A model generated the notes under the pieces. The model was not told where the DNA came from, searched no databases, and saw only the letters and a program-made list of their open reading frames with translations. From Polynucleobacter sp. MWH-UH24A (lineage in GTDB: Bacteria; Pseudomonadota; Gammaproteobacteria; Burkholderiales; Burkholderiaceae), in assembly GCF_018687475.1 (NCBI RefSeq), contig NZ_CP061292.1, forward strand, positions 1,178,001 through 1,242,000: 64,000 nucleotides of DNA, read 5' to 3'. Shown piece by piece: positions 28,601-37,670 of the stretch. Every line of letters starts with the position of its first letter. Positions within the stretch are counted from its first letter, which is position 1. The position numbers and the translations under genes were made by a program.

Positions 28601-28738
28601 GGTATTAGCGTCGTCGGCGGTTTGATCTTGTCACAATTTGTGACCTTGTTCATCACCCCTGTCATATATCTGTATTTAGATCGATATGCTGGGCGCGGAC
28701 CCCTTGAGATACCCCCAGAAGATCTCCAAGATACCTAA
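25640..28738 (+). CDS. RND multidrug efflux permease (AcrB/MdtB-C family)
   Basis: 1032 residues, the normal length, with twelve membrane helices in two halves and two large periplasmic loops. Features seen: the N-terminal FIRRPVMT-like CIRRPVMTVL, the proton-relay helix LAVGLVVDDSIVVLENI (double Asp), GPIGLLFREF and the second-half GIVKKNAILMIDFA. It drives substrates out using the proton gradient. Substrate is not predictable; the family exports antibiotics, detergents or metabolites. It is coupled to the adaptor gene by an ATGA overlap. Confidence 0.94.
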   Translation: MTLSELCIRRPVMTVLLSVVTVFAGAIAYTRIPVAALPSFNTPVISVSASLPGASPENMASSVALPLEKEFSTIDGITVISSTNFLGTTNITLEFNNDRDIDKAAVDVQAALLRAQRRLPIEMTVPPSYRKVNPADAPVLIIGMTSPSMDLSELNDYAENLISPTLSTIDGVAQIIVYGIKRYAIRVQARPDSLATHNLTMEDLSIAINKANSNTPVGVLEGPRQLLTIYANKQLVSAADFANLVVAQKNGLPIYLRDVAEVVESYENVRTLSTTNGERSIALAIQRQPNANTVKVVDAVKVMIPEFEKQLPASIKLTLINDRSLSIREAIHDVNLTLGLTVALVVLVIFLFLKHISATVIPSLSLPISLIGAFFLLYFMGYSLDNVSLLGITLAVGLVVDDSIVVLENIVRYVDQGMSPLKAALKGSREVGFTILSISLSLVAVFIPIFFMEGPIGLLFREFAVVVSLAIVVSAVVSLTLVPMLCSRYLPKPGQHAREFAINRHFDRWFEWTQKTYVHYLDIALQKRKQVLWLAVATFVITIAMFIYTPKGFFPEEDIGQITATTEADQDISFKAMLELQDRAAQIVANDPNVANFVSILGGGLSAGSNTGRFFIVLKPRDERESMTKVLEGLRAKFRDVPGLQVFMRPIQNLQLGGRSSKSRYQFTLQSVGFEGVNEWSEKLLEKLRVDPIFRDVTSDSQMKGLNVQIDINRDKAAQAGVTIADIRQALYNAFGQRQVSTIYTSVNTYYVILETAEDQRQFETDLNKVFLRGRATNQLIPLSSLASFKRTIGPTAVNHQGQIPAVTLSFNLAPDVALGEATDKIEKYVKEINLPPSIITSYGGDAKVFKGNQTGQFVLIIAALAVIYILLGVLYESYIHPITILAGLPSAAIGALLSLWMFGMELTIIATIGILMLIGIVKKNAILMIDFALDAQRKQKMSPTEAIRTACILRFRPIMMTTLAAIMGALPIALGLGAGAELRQPLGISVVGGLILSQFVTLFITPVIYLYLDRYAGRGPLEIPPEDLQDT

Positions 28739-28755
28739 GCGTTTTACAATTAGGT

Positions 28756-29451
28756 ATGCGTCAAATCATCTTAGATACCGAAACCACTGGACTGAACCCA
28801 GCCACCGGTGATCGCATCATCGAGATCGGTTGTATTGAGCTCATCAATCGTCGCCAAACCGGTAAGACCCTCCATCACTACATTAATCCTGAGCGCGATA
28901 TTGCCGAGGGTGCATTTGCAGTGCATGGTCTATCGCGAGAGTTTTTATCCGATAAACCCGTCTTCGGAGTGATTGTTGATGAACTCACTGAGTTCATTGC
29001 TGGGGCTGAGGTAATTATTCATAATGCGCCCTTTGATTTATCGTTTCTCAACAATGAGTACGCCTTACTCAAGCGCCCTAATTTCTCAGAGCTTGCTGCC
29101 AAGATTACCGATACGCTGGTAGACGCACGCCGCATGTTTCCAGGTAAACGCAATTCGCTTGATGCCTTATGTGAACGTTTTGCAGTCAGCAACGAACACC
29201 GCACCCTCCACGGCGCCTTACTTGATGCACAGCTCTTAGCCGAGGTTTATCTAGCCATGACCCGAGGTCAGGATGATCTCACCATTGATTTAATTGATTA
29301 CAGCGCGACTGGCAAAGATGGTCTAGCAAAAGCGCCGCTGCCAACTGACTTGATCTACTTCAAAGCAAGTGAGCTCGATTGCGCCGAGCATGAAAAGGTT
29401 TTACAGGCGATTGAGAAAGCCAGTAAAAAGACCCCAATTTGGGGTCTCTAA
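28756..29451 (+). CDS. dnaQ: DNA polymerase III epsilon subunit (3'-5' proofreading exonuclease)
   Basis: Proofreads replication errors. 231 residues with ExoI ILDTETTGL (about 5-13), ExoII AEVIIHNAPFDLSFLN (about 82-97) and ExoIII HGALLDAQLLAEVY (about 152-165, the His-x4-Asp DEDDh form). The C-terminal segment carries a basic patch as in epsilon subunits that bind the polymerase. Its last codons form one arm of the terminator used by the convergent dehydrogenase gene. Confidence 0.95.
   Translation: MRQIILDTETTGLNPATGDRIIEIGCIELINRRQTGKTLHHYINPERDIAEGAFAVHGLSREFLSDKPVFGVIVDELTEFIAGAEVIIHNAPFDLSFLNNEYALLKRPNFSELAAKITDTLVDARRMFPGKRNSLDALCERFAVSNEHRTLHGALLDAQLLAEVYLAMTRGQDDLTIDLIDYSATGKDGLAKAPLPTDLIYFKASELDCAEHEKVLQAIEKASKKTPIWGL
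29429..29447 (-). terminator. Intrinsic terminator inside the 3' end of dnaQ
   Basis: The stem AGACCCC/GGGGTCT with a 5-nt loop is followed on the minus strand by TTTTTA, downstream of the dehydrogenase gene ending at 29458. The stem lies within the last dnaQ codons, so one sequence serves as coding DNA and as terminator; it has no U tract in the plus direction. Confidence 0.7.
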
Positions 29452-29457
29452 TCTTAT

Positions 29458-30549
29458 CTAGATCGCAGCTGCGATTGCCTTACCTAAATCCTGAGTACTC
29501 GCTTTGCCGCCAATGTCTGGTGTGAGGGGGGCATGCGCAGGACCAGCGGATAGCACAGACTCAATGGCTTCAAATACGCGTGCACCGGCTTCTGGATAAC
29601 CTAAGTGATCGAGCATGAGTGCACCACTCCAGATTTGACCGATTGGATTAGCAATCTTCTTGCCATAAATATCTGGGGCTGAACCATGCACAGGCTCAAA
29701 CAGTGACGGGAACTTCCCTTCTGGATTAATACTGGCTGACGGTGCGACGGCAATCGTGCCGGTGCATGCGGGGCCCAAATCGGACAGAATGTCGCCAAAC
29801 AAATTGGATGCCACCACCACGTCGAAGCGATCAGGGTTCATCACAAACTGAGCGGTCAAGATATCGATATGGTATTTGTCTGTCCTGACGTCGGCATAGT
29901 TCTTCGCCATTGCCTCGACCCGCTCATCCCAATACGGCATCGTGATCGCAATGCCATTGGATTTGGTTGCGGAGGTTAGATGCTTCTTCGGGCGACTCTG
30001 CGCCAGCTCATAGGCAAACTTCAGAATGCGATCGACGCCATGGCGTGAGAAGACTGATTCCTGAACCACAATCTCACGATCAGTATCCGCAAACATCTTG
30101 CCACCAACGGCTGAGTACTCCCCTTCCGTATTCTCACGCACCACAAAGAAATCGATATCACCGGGTTTACGGTTCGCTAGTGGGCACGGTACCCCTGGCA
30201 ATAAACGGACTGGGCGCAGATTGACGTACTGATCAAAGCCACGACGGAACTGAATCAAGCTACCCCACAACGATAAATGATCAGGCAAGATGTTGGGCAT
30301 TCCCACAGCCCCAAAGAAGATGGCGTCGTACTTCATGAGGGTATCAAACCAGTTATCCGGCATCATCTTGCCATGCTGTTGGTAGTAATCGCAGCTAGCG
30401 AAATCAAAATGATCAAACTGAAATTGAATACCAAACTTTTTGGCAGCCGCTTCTAAAGCACGCACGCCCTCCGGCATCACCTCTTTACCGATTCCGTCAC
30501 CTGGAATCACAGCAATTTTAGGATTGGTTATTTTCTTTCTTGTGTTCAT
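29458..30549 (-). CDS. Tartrate dehydrogenase / D-malate dehydrogenase family
   Basis: 363 residues of the isocitrate/isopropylmalate dehydrogenase fold. Seen: VIPGDGIGKEVMPEG at the N-terminus, the substrate Arg segment NLRPVRLLPG, VVRENTEGEYSAVGG, ATKSNG and DVVVASNLFGDILSD with EPVHGSAPDI. The WGSLIQFRRGFDQY and RENTEGEYS patterns match the TTC/D-malate group rather than LeuB, and no leuC/D flank it. It would oxidise D-malate or tartrate with NAD. Closely related LeuB activity cannot be excluded. Confidence 0.82.
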   Translation of the reverse strand: MNTRKKITNPKIAVIPGDGIGKEVMPEGVRALEAAAKKFGIQFQFDHFDFASCDYYQQHGKMMPDNWFDTLMKYDAIFFGAVGMPNILPDHLSLWGSLIQFRRGFDQYVNLRPVRLLPGVPCPLANRKPGDIDFFVVRENTEGEYSAVGGKMFADTDREIVVQESVFSRHGVDRILKFAYELAQSRPKKHLTSATKSNGIAITMPYWDERVEAMAKNYADVRTDKYHIDILTAQFVMNPDRFDVVVASNLFGDILSDLGPACTGTIAVAPSASINPEGKFPSLFEPVHGSAPDIYGKKIANPIGQIWSGALMLDHLGYPEAGARVFEAIESVLSAGPAHAPLTPDIGGKASTQDLGKAIAAAI

Positions 30550-30583
30550 GAATCATGTCTCATTGATTAAAAAATCGATTTTA

Positions 30584-31249
30584 CTAGCTGATGGCTCGGC
30601 GGATTTCGCGCTCTACCTGGCGCTCCTTTTCTTTGGCTTCCTCGTCAGTATCGGCCGCCGGAATTGATAATGCGAGCTCTTCCATACGAAGGTTATCTTT
30701 GGGGCAAATGGGTGCACCATAACTTGCCCAGCGCTTTAAGAGCGTCACCTCATAGCCGCATTGTGGGCACTTAGCCTTATTGCGACTGAGATTACTGGCT
30801 CGCGGTGGAGGAAACACAATCGCTTGATGAGGGTAAGGGCCTAACTTTTGACCAATGGTCATGAGGCGCACTTGCAAGGCCTCCGATGCATGCGCCATGC
30901 GTGCAGGCCCTTCAAGACCAACCGCTTGGCAAATTCCCTTGAAATCCTCACCATGACCGCTATGGCAATCATCCACTGCATGGCACAGCTCATGCACAAG
31001 CGTATCGAGGAGCGTAACGGGATCATCCAACTTCGGAGAGATAAAGATCTCATTAACACCACCACCCGAGCGCTCCCGCGGCCAGCATTGGCCTAAGGTC
31101 GTTCGCGGGCTACTCGATGCCGGAAAACCACACGAGACCCTGACCGGCGGAATAACATAACCCGCCTTTGCAAAAATAGGCTCCAAATGGCGAACACCAT
31201 CTTGTAGCCAAGCTTCGCGAGTGGTGTGAGAGGAATTACTTTGACTCAT
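30584..31249 (-). CDS. SprT-like zinc-dependent protein
   Basis: 221 residues. The metal motif HELCHAVDDCHSGHGEDFK (H-E-x-x-H plus a third His, about 93-111) defines the SprT domain; a late CPQCGY and CPKD pair forms a zinc ribbon. An N-terminal extension of about 30 residues and an acidic/basic tail complete it. SprT homologues act in DNA-protein crosslink repair or protein degradation; here the role is unproved. It lies 34 bp upstream of the dehydrogenase on the same strand and may share its transcript. Confidence 0.8.
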   Translation of the reverse strand: MSQSNSSHTTREAWLQDGVRHLEPIFAKAGYVIPPVRVSCGFPASSSPRTTLGQCWPRERSGGGVNEIFISPKLDDPVTLLDTLVHELCHAVDDCHSGHGEDFKGICQAVGLEGPARMAHASEALQVRLMTIGQKLGPYPHQAIVFPPPRASNLSRNKAKCPQCGYEVTLLKRWASYGAPICPKDNLRMEELALSIPAADTDEEAKEKERQVEREIRRAIS

Positions 31250-31338
31250 GCAATAAGTGGGGGATGAAAAGGTAAATGGGGTATTCTAAAAGGATCAGGC
31301 AACAAAACCACGAGCATAAACGCATTTGAGTCTAAGCG

Positions 31339-32685
31339 ATGACCTCCTTAAAAAACCTAGCTAATCTGAGCGCAACACAAGCCGCAAAAGCACTCGCCCA
31401 ACGCGAAATCAAGGCTGAGGATTTACTCAATGATTGCTTAAATCAAATTGGGATACGTGAGCCTGAGGTGCATGCCTGGGTAAGCTTTGCCAAGATACAT
31501 GCGCAAACCCAAGCCCGTGAACTCGATCGTGGACCGATTCAGGGGATATTGCATGGCTTACCCATTGGGGTAAAGGATCTTTTTGATACGCACGACCTGC
31601 CCACCAATTACGGCTCCCCCATCTATGGCAATAATCATCCGATCTGCGATGCGGTCTCGGTGTCGCTGATGCGCGAGGCAGGAGCGATTGTGCTGGGTAA
31701 AACAGTGACGACTGAGTTTGCAAGTTTTAAGCCTGGGCCAACACGTAACCCACGCAATCTGGATCACACGCCCGGTGGCTCCTCGAGCGGCTCTGCTGCG
31801 GCGGTTGCTGATTACATGGTTCCTCTTGCTACAGGAAGCCAAACGGCTGCTTCGATTATTCGACCGGCGAGTTATTGCGGTGTGGTTGGTTATAAACCCA
31901 GTTACGGAAAGATCAGTATTGGTGGAGTTAAAAGCCTCTCGGTGACGCTAGATACCCTGGGTGTTTTTGGTCGCACCGTATCGGATGTGGCTTTAGGCGT
32001 TGCCGCAATGTCGGCTGATCATGATCTGATGAACATTGCTCCTTTAGAGTCAAAGATCCGTATTGGGATTTGCAAGACCGATGATTTTGCTCATGCTCAG
32101 GCTGAAACTGCTGCTGCCCTCTCACTCGCCGGCTTTGCGGCAAAAGCATTTGCAAACGGTGGTGTTGGTGAAATTGCCCTGCCGATGGATTGCGCTAAGC
32201 TGAGTGAAACCCAAACCACCATCATGCTTTTTGAGATGGCCAAAAGTTTTACCTTTGAAAAGCTTAATCACTTTGATCAAATTAGCCCAACCCTCAAAGC
32301 GATTATTGAGCGTGGTGATGCGATTACGTATGACCACTATCATGCTGCGCTCCTCAAGGCCAAACTAGCCCGCGCTGCCATCAAGCAACTCTTTGCCGAT
32401 CAGGTCGATATTTTGATAGCGCCAAGCGCAACCGGAGAGGCTCCAAAGACCTTAGAGCAAACCGGCGACCCCATTTTTAGTCGCGGCTGGACCTTGCTTG
32501 GTTTACCCTGCATCAATCTGACTGTTACTACCGGGCCCAATGGTCTGCCAGTTGGGGTCACGCTGGTTGCGGGACCCGGACAAGATCGCTTGTTACTGAG
32601 TGCCGCAAGCGCTCTCGCCCAACAACTCTCGGATCCGGTTTCAATCAATCTTAATGTTTGCTGCTTTAATCGCTTTTTGAGTTAA
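31339..32685 (+). CDS. Amidase (amidase-signature family)
   Basis: 448 residues. The Ser-cis-Ser-Lys centre is visible: Lys in GLPIGVKDLFDT (about 79), GGSSSGSAAA (about 146-155) and the nucleophile Ser in ATGSQTAASIIRPAS (about 172). The usual GSDTGGS is changed to GSQTAAS, a variant seen in some aryl/urea-type members. Substrate unknown. The last 45 bp overlap the convergent Bug-protein gene, so the final 14 residues may be non-essential. The N-terminal ribosome site is weak. Confidence 0.85.
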   Translation: MTSLKNLANLSATQAAKALAQREIKAEDLLNDCLNQIGIREPEVHAWVSFAKIHAQTQARELDRGPIQGILHGLPIGVKDLFDTHDLPTNYGSPIYGNNHPICDAVSVSLMREAGAIVLGKTVTTEFASFKPGPTRNPRNLDHTPGGSSSGSAAAVADYMVPLATGSQTAASIIRPASYCGVVGYKPSYGKISIGGVKSLSVTLDTLGVFGRTVSDVALGVAAMSADHDLMNIAPLESKIRIGICKTDDFAHAQAETAAALSLAGFAAKAFANGGVGEIALPMDCAKLSETQTTIMLFEMAKSFTFEKLNHFDQISPTLKAIIERGDAITYDHYHAALLKAKLARAAIKQLFADQVDILIAPSATGEAPKTLEQTGDPIFSRGWTLLGLPCINLTVTTGPNGLPVGVTLVAGPGQDRLLLSAASALAQQLSDPVSINLNVCCFNRFLS

Positions 32686-33627
32686 CGCAATTTCTCTTTT
32701 TAGCAAGGCATCGGTTGCCTGCGGATTTAGATAACGTAGCTCAATTCCTGCGGCATCTGCCCGTTGTTTAGCTTCTGGTTGTTCTAAGGCTTTTTTTACA
32801 TCCTGCGTTAATTTGTTCACAATCGACGCTGGAGTTCCTCCGGGAGCATATAGCGCAACCCATGACTCCAGCTCAAATCCTGGCAAACCCGCCTCAGCAA
32901 CCGTTGGCACATTGGGCATCATTGGATGTCGAGCTTTACCAGTCACTGCTAGCGCCTTCAATCTACCGCCTTGAATGTGGCCCATGACCGAGGGCGGGGT
33001 TGTAATAAAGACCTGCACTTGTCCAGCCAATACATCCTGAATTGCTTGCCCAGACCCCTTATAGGGAACGTGAGTTAATTTGATGTCGGTCGCTTGCTCA
33101 AAAATCTCGGTTCCAATGTGTGAGACCGAGCCATTTCCTTGAGAGGCGTAGTTCAACTTCCCAGGGTTTGCTTTGGCATACGCAATAAATTCTTTTAGGT
33201 TGCTCACAGGAACCGAGGGATGAATCGCAATGACGTTCATGGCGACCGTTAATAAAGCAATTGGCGTAAAGTCTTTGAAGGGATCCCAATTTAACTTATC
33301 CATGAGAAGAGGATTGGCTGCGTGGTACCCGGAGTAAGAGGCTAGCAAGGTGTAGCCGTCCGGTTTGCTGCGGGCAACGTATTGATAGGCAATATTGCCA
33401 CTCGCTCCCTGGCGATTATCAATCACAATCGATTGGCCAATCACACGTGCTAATGGCTCGCTCAATAAACGTGCTGATGCATCAACTAAACCACCCGGAG
33501 GGACTGGGACAACGATCGTGATTGGTCGATCCGGAAAATTTTGAGCAATCACTTTAGGACCAATAAAACCCAGAACAATACCGAATGTGGTAACGACGAG
33601 CGTCTTAAGAACTCTTTTTGTGGTCAT
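32641..33627 (-). CDS. Bug-type tripartite tricarboxylate transport substrate-binding protein
   Basis: 328 residues. A Sec signal peptide (about 1-28, ending AQNFP) and the family body: PDRPITIVVPVPPGGLVDASARL, DNRQGASGNIAY, NYASQGNGSVSH and AGLPGFELESW. It captures a carboxylate or similar small acid in the periplasm. No TctA/TctB membrane genes are near, as is common for orphan Bug proteins in Burkholderiales. GAGGAG lies 7 nt before the ATG. Confidence 0.92.
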   Translation of the reverse strand: MTTKRVLKTLVVTTFGIVLGFIGPKVIAQNFPDRPITIVVPVPPGGLVDASARLLSEPLARVIGQSIVIDNRQGASGNIAYQYVARSKPDGYTLLASYSGYHAANPLLMDKLNWDPFKDFTPIALLTVAMNVIAIHPSVPVSNLKEFIAYAKANPGKLNYASQGNGSVSHIGTEIFEQATDIKLTHVPYKGSGQAIQDVLAGQVQVFITTPPSVMGHIQGGRLKALAVTGKARHPMMPNVPTVAEAGLPGFELESWVALYAPGGTPASIVNKLTQDVKKALEQPEAKQRADAAGIELRYLNPQATDALLKREIALTQKAIKAANIKID

Positions 33628-33661
33628 CGTAGTCTCCTCTTGTAGTTATGATGATTTCATT

Positions 33662-34783
33662 CTAACGCTGACCCATCTTCGCTTCCACGAAAACGCTTTG
33701 TGCTTCCCTCGGTAAGCAGCGCCAGTATTGCGGACTGGCACTCACTTGCCCTCCTAAGGCTGCTGCTGCCTCCCACGCCCAACGGGGCTTGTATAAGAAT
33801 GCACGAGCCAGTGCAATCAAATCAGCCTCTTGGTTTTCGAGGATGGTCTCTGCTTGCTTTGGATCAGTGATGAGACCAACGGTCATGGTTGGCATCCCAG
33901 TTGCTGCTTTAATCGCTTTCGCAAATGGTACTTGGTAATTTGGTCCTAACTTGATTTGCTGCTTTGGAGAGATTCCCCCCGAAGAGACATGGATGTAATC
34001 GCATCCCAATGCTTGGAGTTGTTTGGTCAGTTCAATCGATTGATCAAGCGACCAGCCGTCGTCAATCCAATCACTGGCTGAGAGACGCACTCCCAGCACG
34101 CCCTGCCACTCAGCACGGACTGCTGCAAATAACTCCAAGACAAAACGCATCCGGTTCTCAAGCGATCCACCGTATTGGTCTTGGCGCTGATTGGCAATCG
34201 GCGATAGAAATTGATGAAGTAGATATCCGTGAGCAGCATGAAGTTCGATCCCATCGATACCAATTTCTTTTGAACGCTTGGCTGCAATGACAAAGTCATC
34301 GATGATCTTGTTCATCTCCTCCACCTTCAAGGCATGCGGTGGTCGCTCACCCTCCAATTGCGGAATATCGGAAGGCCCTTGTGTTTCCCAGCCACCTTGA
34401 GTCATTGGTAATAACTGACCGCCTTGCCATGGGGCTGCACTCGATGCTTTACGACCAGCATGCGCCAGTTGGATGAACACCGGGGTCTTAGGTGCCAATT
34501 GTTTGGCTCGCTCTAAGGTGGTATGCAATGCATTTTGGGTCGCTTGATCCCAGAGCCCCAAGCAATAGGGAGTGATTCTGCCCTCGGGGCTCACTGCGGT
34601 GGCCTCGATGATAAAAAGTCCAGCGCCACTATTGAGTAAATTACCCCAATGCATCAAATGCCAGTCGGACGCCTGACCATGATTTGCAGAGTATTGGCAC
34701 ATCGGCGCCACCACCACCCGATTAGCTAATGTGAGAGATCCTTGGGGGGCTGAAAGTGGGTAGGAAGAAAAGAGGAGGCTCAT
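33662..34783 (-). CDS. NADH:flavin oxidoreductase / Old Yellow Enzyme (YqjM-like)
   Basis: 373 residues; FMN-dependent ene-reductase. It has VVAPMCQYSANHG (Cys about 29 as in YqjM), ATAVSPEGRI, AHAGRKAS, HAAHGYLLHQFLSP with the substrate His pair, QYGGSLENRMRF and the C-terminal ARAFLYKPRW. It would reduce activated alkenes or oxidise thiols. It is separate from its neighbours on both sides. Confidence 0.92.
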   Translation of the reverse strand: MSLLFSSYPLSAPQGSLTLANRVVVAPMCQYSANHGQASDWHLMHWGNLLNSGAGLFIIEATAVSPEGRITPYCLGLWDQATQNALHTTLERAKQLAPKTPVFIQLAHAGRKASSAAPWQGGQLLPMTQGGWETQGPSDIPQLEGERPPHALKVEEMNKIIDDFVIAAKRSKEIGIDGIELHAAHGYLLHQFLSPIANQRQDQYGGSLENRMRFVLELFAAVRAEWQGVLGVRLSASDWIDDGWSLDQSIELTKQLQALGCDYIHVSSGGISPKQQIKLGPNYQVPFAKAIKAATGMPTMTVGLITDPKQAETILENQEADLIALARAFLYKPRWAWEAAAALGGQVSASPQYWRCLPREAQSVFVEAKMGQR

Positions 34784-34927
34784 GGGCAGTGTGTTGGATT
34801 AGGGTGAGGGAGTGACCCGCTTACGGGTTTATCTGAAACGATTAAAATGATACCAATAGCTTTGATAACCAATGCGTTGGTAAGCCACTTAATTGCCAAC
34901 CGCCTATTTTCACGAGACACCCAGACC

Positions 34928-36448
34928 ATGAACGCTCCTCAAGCCTTTGAAATTAAAGAAGATATTGCTCATTACATCGGCGGCCAAATTGTCCTGCCCC
35001 AAGGTAGCCGCTTTGCCGATGTCTACAACCCTGCCAAAGGGAGCATCTCGCGCCGCGTAGCGCTAGCTAGCAAGGCTGATGTCAATCAAGCGGTGGCAAC
35101 TGCACACGCTGCGTTCCCAGCGTGGGCCAATACCTCCCCACTGCGTCGTGCGCGCATTCTATTCAAATACTTAGAGCTCTTAAATCGTCACCGCGATGAA
35201 CTGGCCGCTATCATTACCGCTGAGCACGGCAAAGTATTTACCGACGCACAAGGCGAGGTCACTCGTGGAATTGAAATTCTGGAATTTGCCACTGCCATTC
35301 CTGAACTCCTCAAAGGCGATTACACCGAACAGGTCTCCACCGACATTGATAACTGGGTGATGCGCCAACCTCTCGGTGTGGTTGCTGGCATTACGCCCTT
35401 TAATTTTCCGGTCATGGTACCGATGTGGATGTTCCCCGTCGCAATTGCTTGCGGTAACACCTTCATCCTCAAGCCCAGCCCAACCGATCCATCAGCTTCT
35501 TTACTATTAGCACGCCTCCTAAAAGAAGCGGGTCTTCCCGATGGCGTATTTAATGTGGTGCAAGGGGATAAAGAGGCGGTTGATGCGCTCCTAGAAAATC
35601 CCGAGGTCCGCGCAGTGAGTTTTGTGGGCTCGACACCAATCGCCAATTACATTTACGAACGTGGTGCCCATTATGGCAAACGCGTTCAAGCCTTAGGTGG
35701 TGCCAAAAATCATATGGTGGTGATGCCCGATGCCGATATTGATAAGGCGGTTGATGCCTTGGTTGGCGCCGCATACGGATCCGCAGGCGAGCGTTGTATG
35801 GCCATCTCGGTTGCCGTGCTCGTTGGCGATGCTGCTGAGAAAGTGATGCCTAAACTCATTGAACGCACCAAGACTCTTAAAGTCAAAAATGGGCTTGAGC
35901 TTGATGCTGAAATGGGTCCGATTGTGACCAAGGCGGCGCTTGAGCGCATTACTGGCTATATCAATCAAGGTGTAAGTGGTGGTGCCAAGTTATTGGTCGA
36001 TGGCCGTGGGCTCAAGGTTCCAGGTTTGGAGAATGGATTCTGGCTCGGGGGCACCCTCTTTGATCAGGTGACCCCGGAGATGACCATCTATAAAGAAGAA
36101 ATCTTTGGCCCTGTTCTGTCCTGCGTGCGCGTTGCGAACTTCAGTGAAGCACTCGATCTAGTTAATGCGCATGAGTATGGCAATGGCGTAGCCTGCTTTA
36201 CCAGCGATGGCAATATCGCCCGAGAATTTGCACGGCGTGTTCAGGTTGGCATGGTGGGTATTAATGTGCCCATTCCAGTGCCAATGGCTTGGCATGGTTT
36301 TGGCGGTTGGAAGCGTTCTCTATTCGGCGATACCCATGCGTATGGCAAAGAAGGTGTGCGTTTTTATACCAAGCAAAAGAGTGTCATGCAACGCTGGCCG
36401 GAGAGTATCTCCAAAGGGGCTGAGTTTGTCATGCCCACTTCCAAATAA
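34928..36448 (+). CDS. mmsA: Methylmalonate-semialdehyde dehydrogenase (CoA-acylating)
   Basis: Oxidises methylmalonate or malonate semialdehyde to propionyl- or acetyl-CoA in valine, thymine and inositol breakdown. 506 residues from ATG 34928. An ATG at 34847 would add 27 residues with no family match. Seen: the NAD-binding [32 protein letters not shown], the nucleophile in [13 protein letters not shown] and [13 protein letters not shown]. The EEIFGP and GERCMA forms are typical of the MmsA branch. It has no valine-pathway neighbours here. Confidence 0.95.
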   Translation: MNAPQAFEIKEDIAHYIGGQIVLPQGSRFADVYNPAKGSISRRVALASKADVNQAVATAHAAFPAWANTSPLRRARILFKYLELLNRHRDELAAIITAEHGKVFTDAQGEVTRGIEILEFATAIPELLKGDYTEQVSTDIDNWVMRQPLGVVAGITPFNFPVMVPMWMFPVAIACGNTFILKPSPTDPSASLLLARLLKEAGLPDGVFNVVQGDKEAVDALLENPEVRAVSFVGSTPIANYIYERGAHYGKRVQALGGAKNHMVVMPDADIDKAVDALVGAAYGSAGERCMAISVAVLVGDAAEKVMPKLIERTKTLKVKNGLELDAEMGPIVTKAALERITGYINQGVSGGAKLLVDGRGLKVPGLENGFWLGGTLFDQVTPEMTIYKEEIFGPVLSCVRVANFSEALDLVNAHEYGNGVACFTSDGNIAREFARRVQVGMVGINVPIPVPMAWHGFGGWKRSLFGDTHAYGKEGVRFYTKQKSVMQRWPESISKGAEFVMPTSK

Positions 36449-36458
36449 AGCGAGTCCT

Positions 36459-37088
36459 TTACTTTTTACGTGAGATGAACATCACTGGAACCTTGAGGTT
36501 CCAGTAAATCGCGGCTGACCGAAAGGCAAAGATCAGCACGATGCATGCAATCGATCCGACGATCGCATGCTCTGGAAAGTAGTTGAGAAGCAAGACATAG
36601 AGCATGCAACCGAGTGATACCGGAATTGCATAGAGCTCATAGGACATCAATAAGGTTTTGCGTCCTGCCAACACATCCCGAATCAATCCCCCACCAATCG
36701 CGGTGACCACACCCAAGATGATGGCTGCGGCCGAGCCACCAAAGTCATAATGCCAGGCTTTATCGGCGCCCTGGATCCCAAATAGAGCTGCACCTAAGCC
36801 ATCGATGTAAAGAATGGCCTTGTATAGCTGAGGCTGGGATAAGGTGGACTCCGCATAGAACGTAATGATGCTAGCGATTGCTGCCACCAGAATATAAATG
36901 GGCGCATCGGCCCAAAACACAGGCACCCCCAAAATCACATCCCGAATCGTACCGCCACCGATCGCCGTGATGATACCGAGAACTAGAACACCAAAGAGAT
37001 CAACGCCTCGATCGGAGATTGCAAGAACCCCAGTAATCGCAAACGCTGCAGAAGCAATAATGCCAACCCAAAAACTCAGCTCTTCCAT
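36459..37088 (-). CDS. TRIC/UPF0126 membrane channel protein (YicG-like)
   Basis: 209 residues with seven predicted membrane helices. The repeated GGGTIRDVILG (about 44-54) and GGGLIRDVLAG (about 132-142) are the pore signatures of the TRIC family. It may conduct potassium or transport glycine; YicG members have been linked to glycine. AAGGG lies 6 nt before the ATG. It is convergent with mmsA, 10 bp apart. Confidence 0.9.
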   Translation of the reverse strand: MEELSFWVGIIASAAFAITGVLAISDRGVDLFGVLVLGIITAIGGGTIRDVILGVPVFWADAPIYILVAAIASIITFYAESTLSQPQLYKAILYIDGLGAALFGIQGADKAWHYDFGGSAAAIILGVVTAIGGGLIRDVLAGRKTLLMSYELYAIPVSLGCMLYVLLLNYFPEHAIVGSIACIVLIFAFRSAAIYWNLKVPVMFISRKK

Positions 37089-37124
37089 GGAGCCCTTTAC
37101 AAAACAATCGTCAAGAAGCTGACA

Positions 37125-37595
37125 TTATTGCAAAGTATTTTTAAGAACCGGCATTTCTGGAAGTGCAAGGACATCAATGCCCTCTTCGCGTAATGCCATC
37201 ACCTCATCAGCACTGGTCTGCCCCCGAATACTGCGCTCGGGCGACTCTTTGTAATGAATCTTCCTTGCCTCCTCGGCAAATGAAGCACCAACATCCTCTG
37301 ATTTACCTACCAAGTCCCGCATGGCTTTCATGAACGTTGCTTGGATTTGGCGCTCGAGCTGACCATGATCCGCATTGGATAAGGCAATACTTTGACTTGG
37401 TTCAGCGGACACTGGCTCATCACTGCTTACTTTGCCACCAATATGAGGGGCGGATGGTAGGCGGCTGACATGGGCGCTATCGCAGACCGGGCAGCATAAA
37501 GTACCACCAGCTTGTTGCGACAAAAAGTCATTCTCAGAGGCAAACCACCCCTCAAAATGATGTTCGAGATCGCACGCTAGGTTATAGACTTTCAT
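37125..37595 (-). CDS. DUF1178 family protein
   Basis: 156 residues. N-terminal MKVYNLACDLEHHFEGWF and the zinc-like CCPVC (about residue 35), with the conserved C-terminal AEEARKIHYKESPERSIRG (about 107-126), identify DUF1178. Function unknown. It lies downstream of the Nudix gene and nuo operon as in related genomes. The ATG has no clear ribosome site. Confidence 0.85.
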   Translation of the reverse strand: MKVYNLACDLEHHFEGWFASENDFLSQQAGGTLCCPVCDSAHVSRLPSAPHIGGKVSSDEPVSAEPSQSIALSNADHGQLERQIQATFMKAMRDLVGKSEDVGASFAEEARKIHYKESPERSIRGQTSADEVMALREEGIDVLALPEMPVLKNTLQ

Positions 37596-37670
37596 GGAAA
37601 GCAGATGGGGATGAAGGTTGAATATTCAATAGCAACATGACATATTTGTCGATATTGCCATTTTAAGCCC

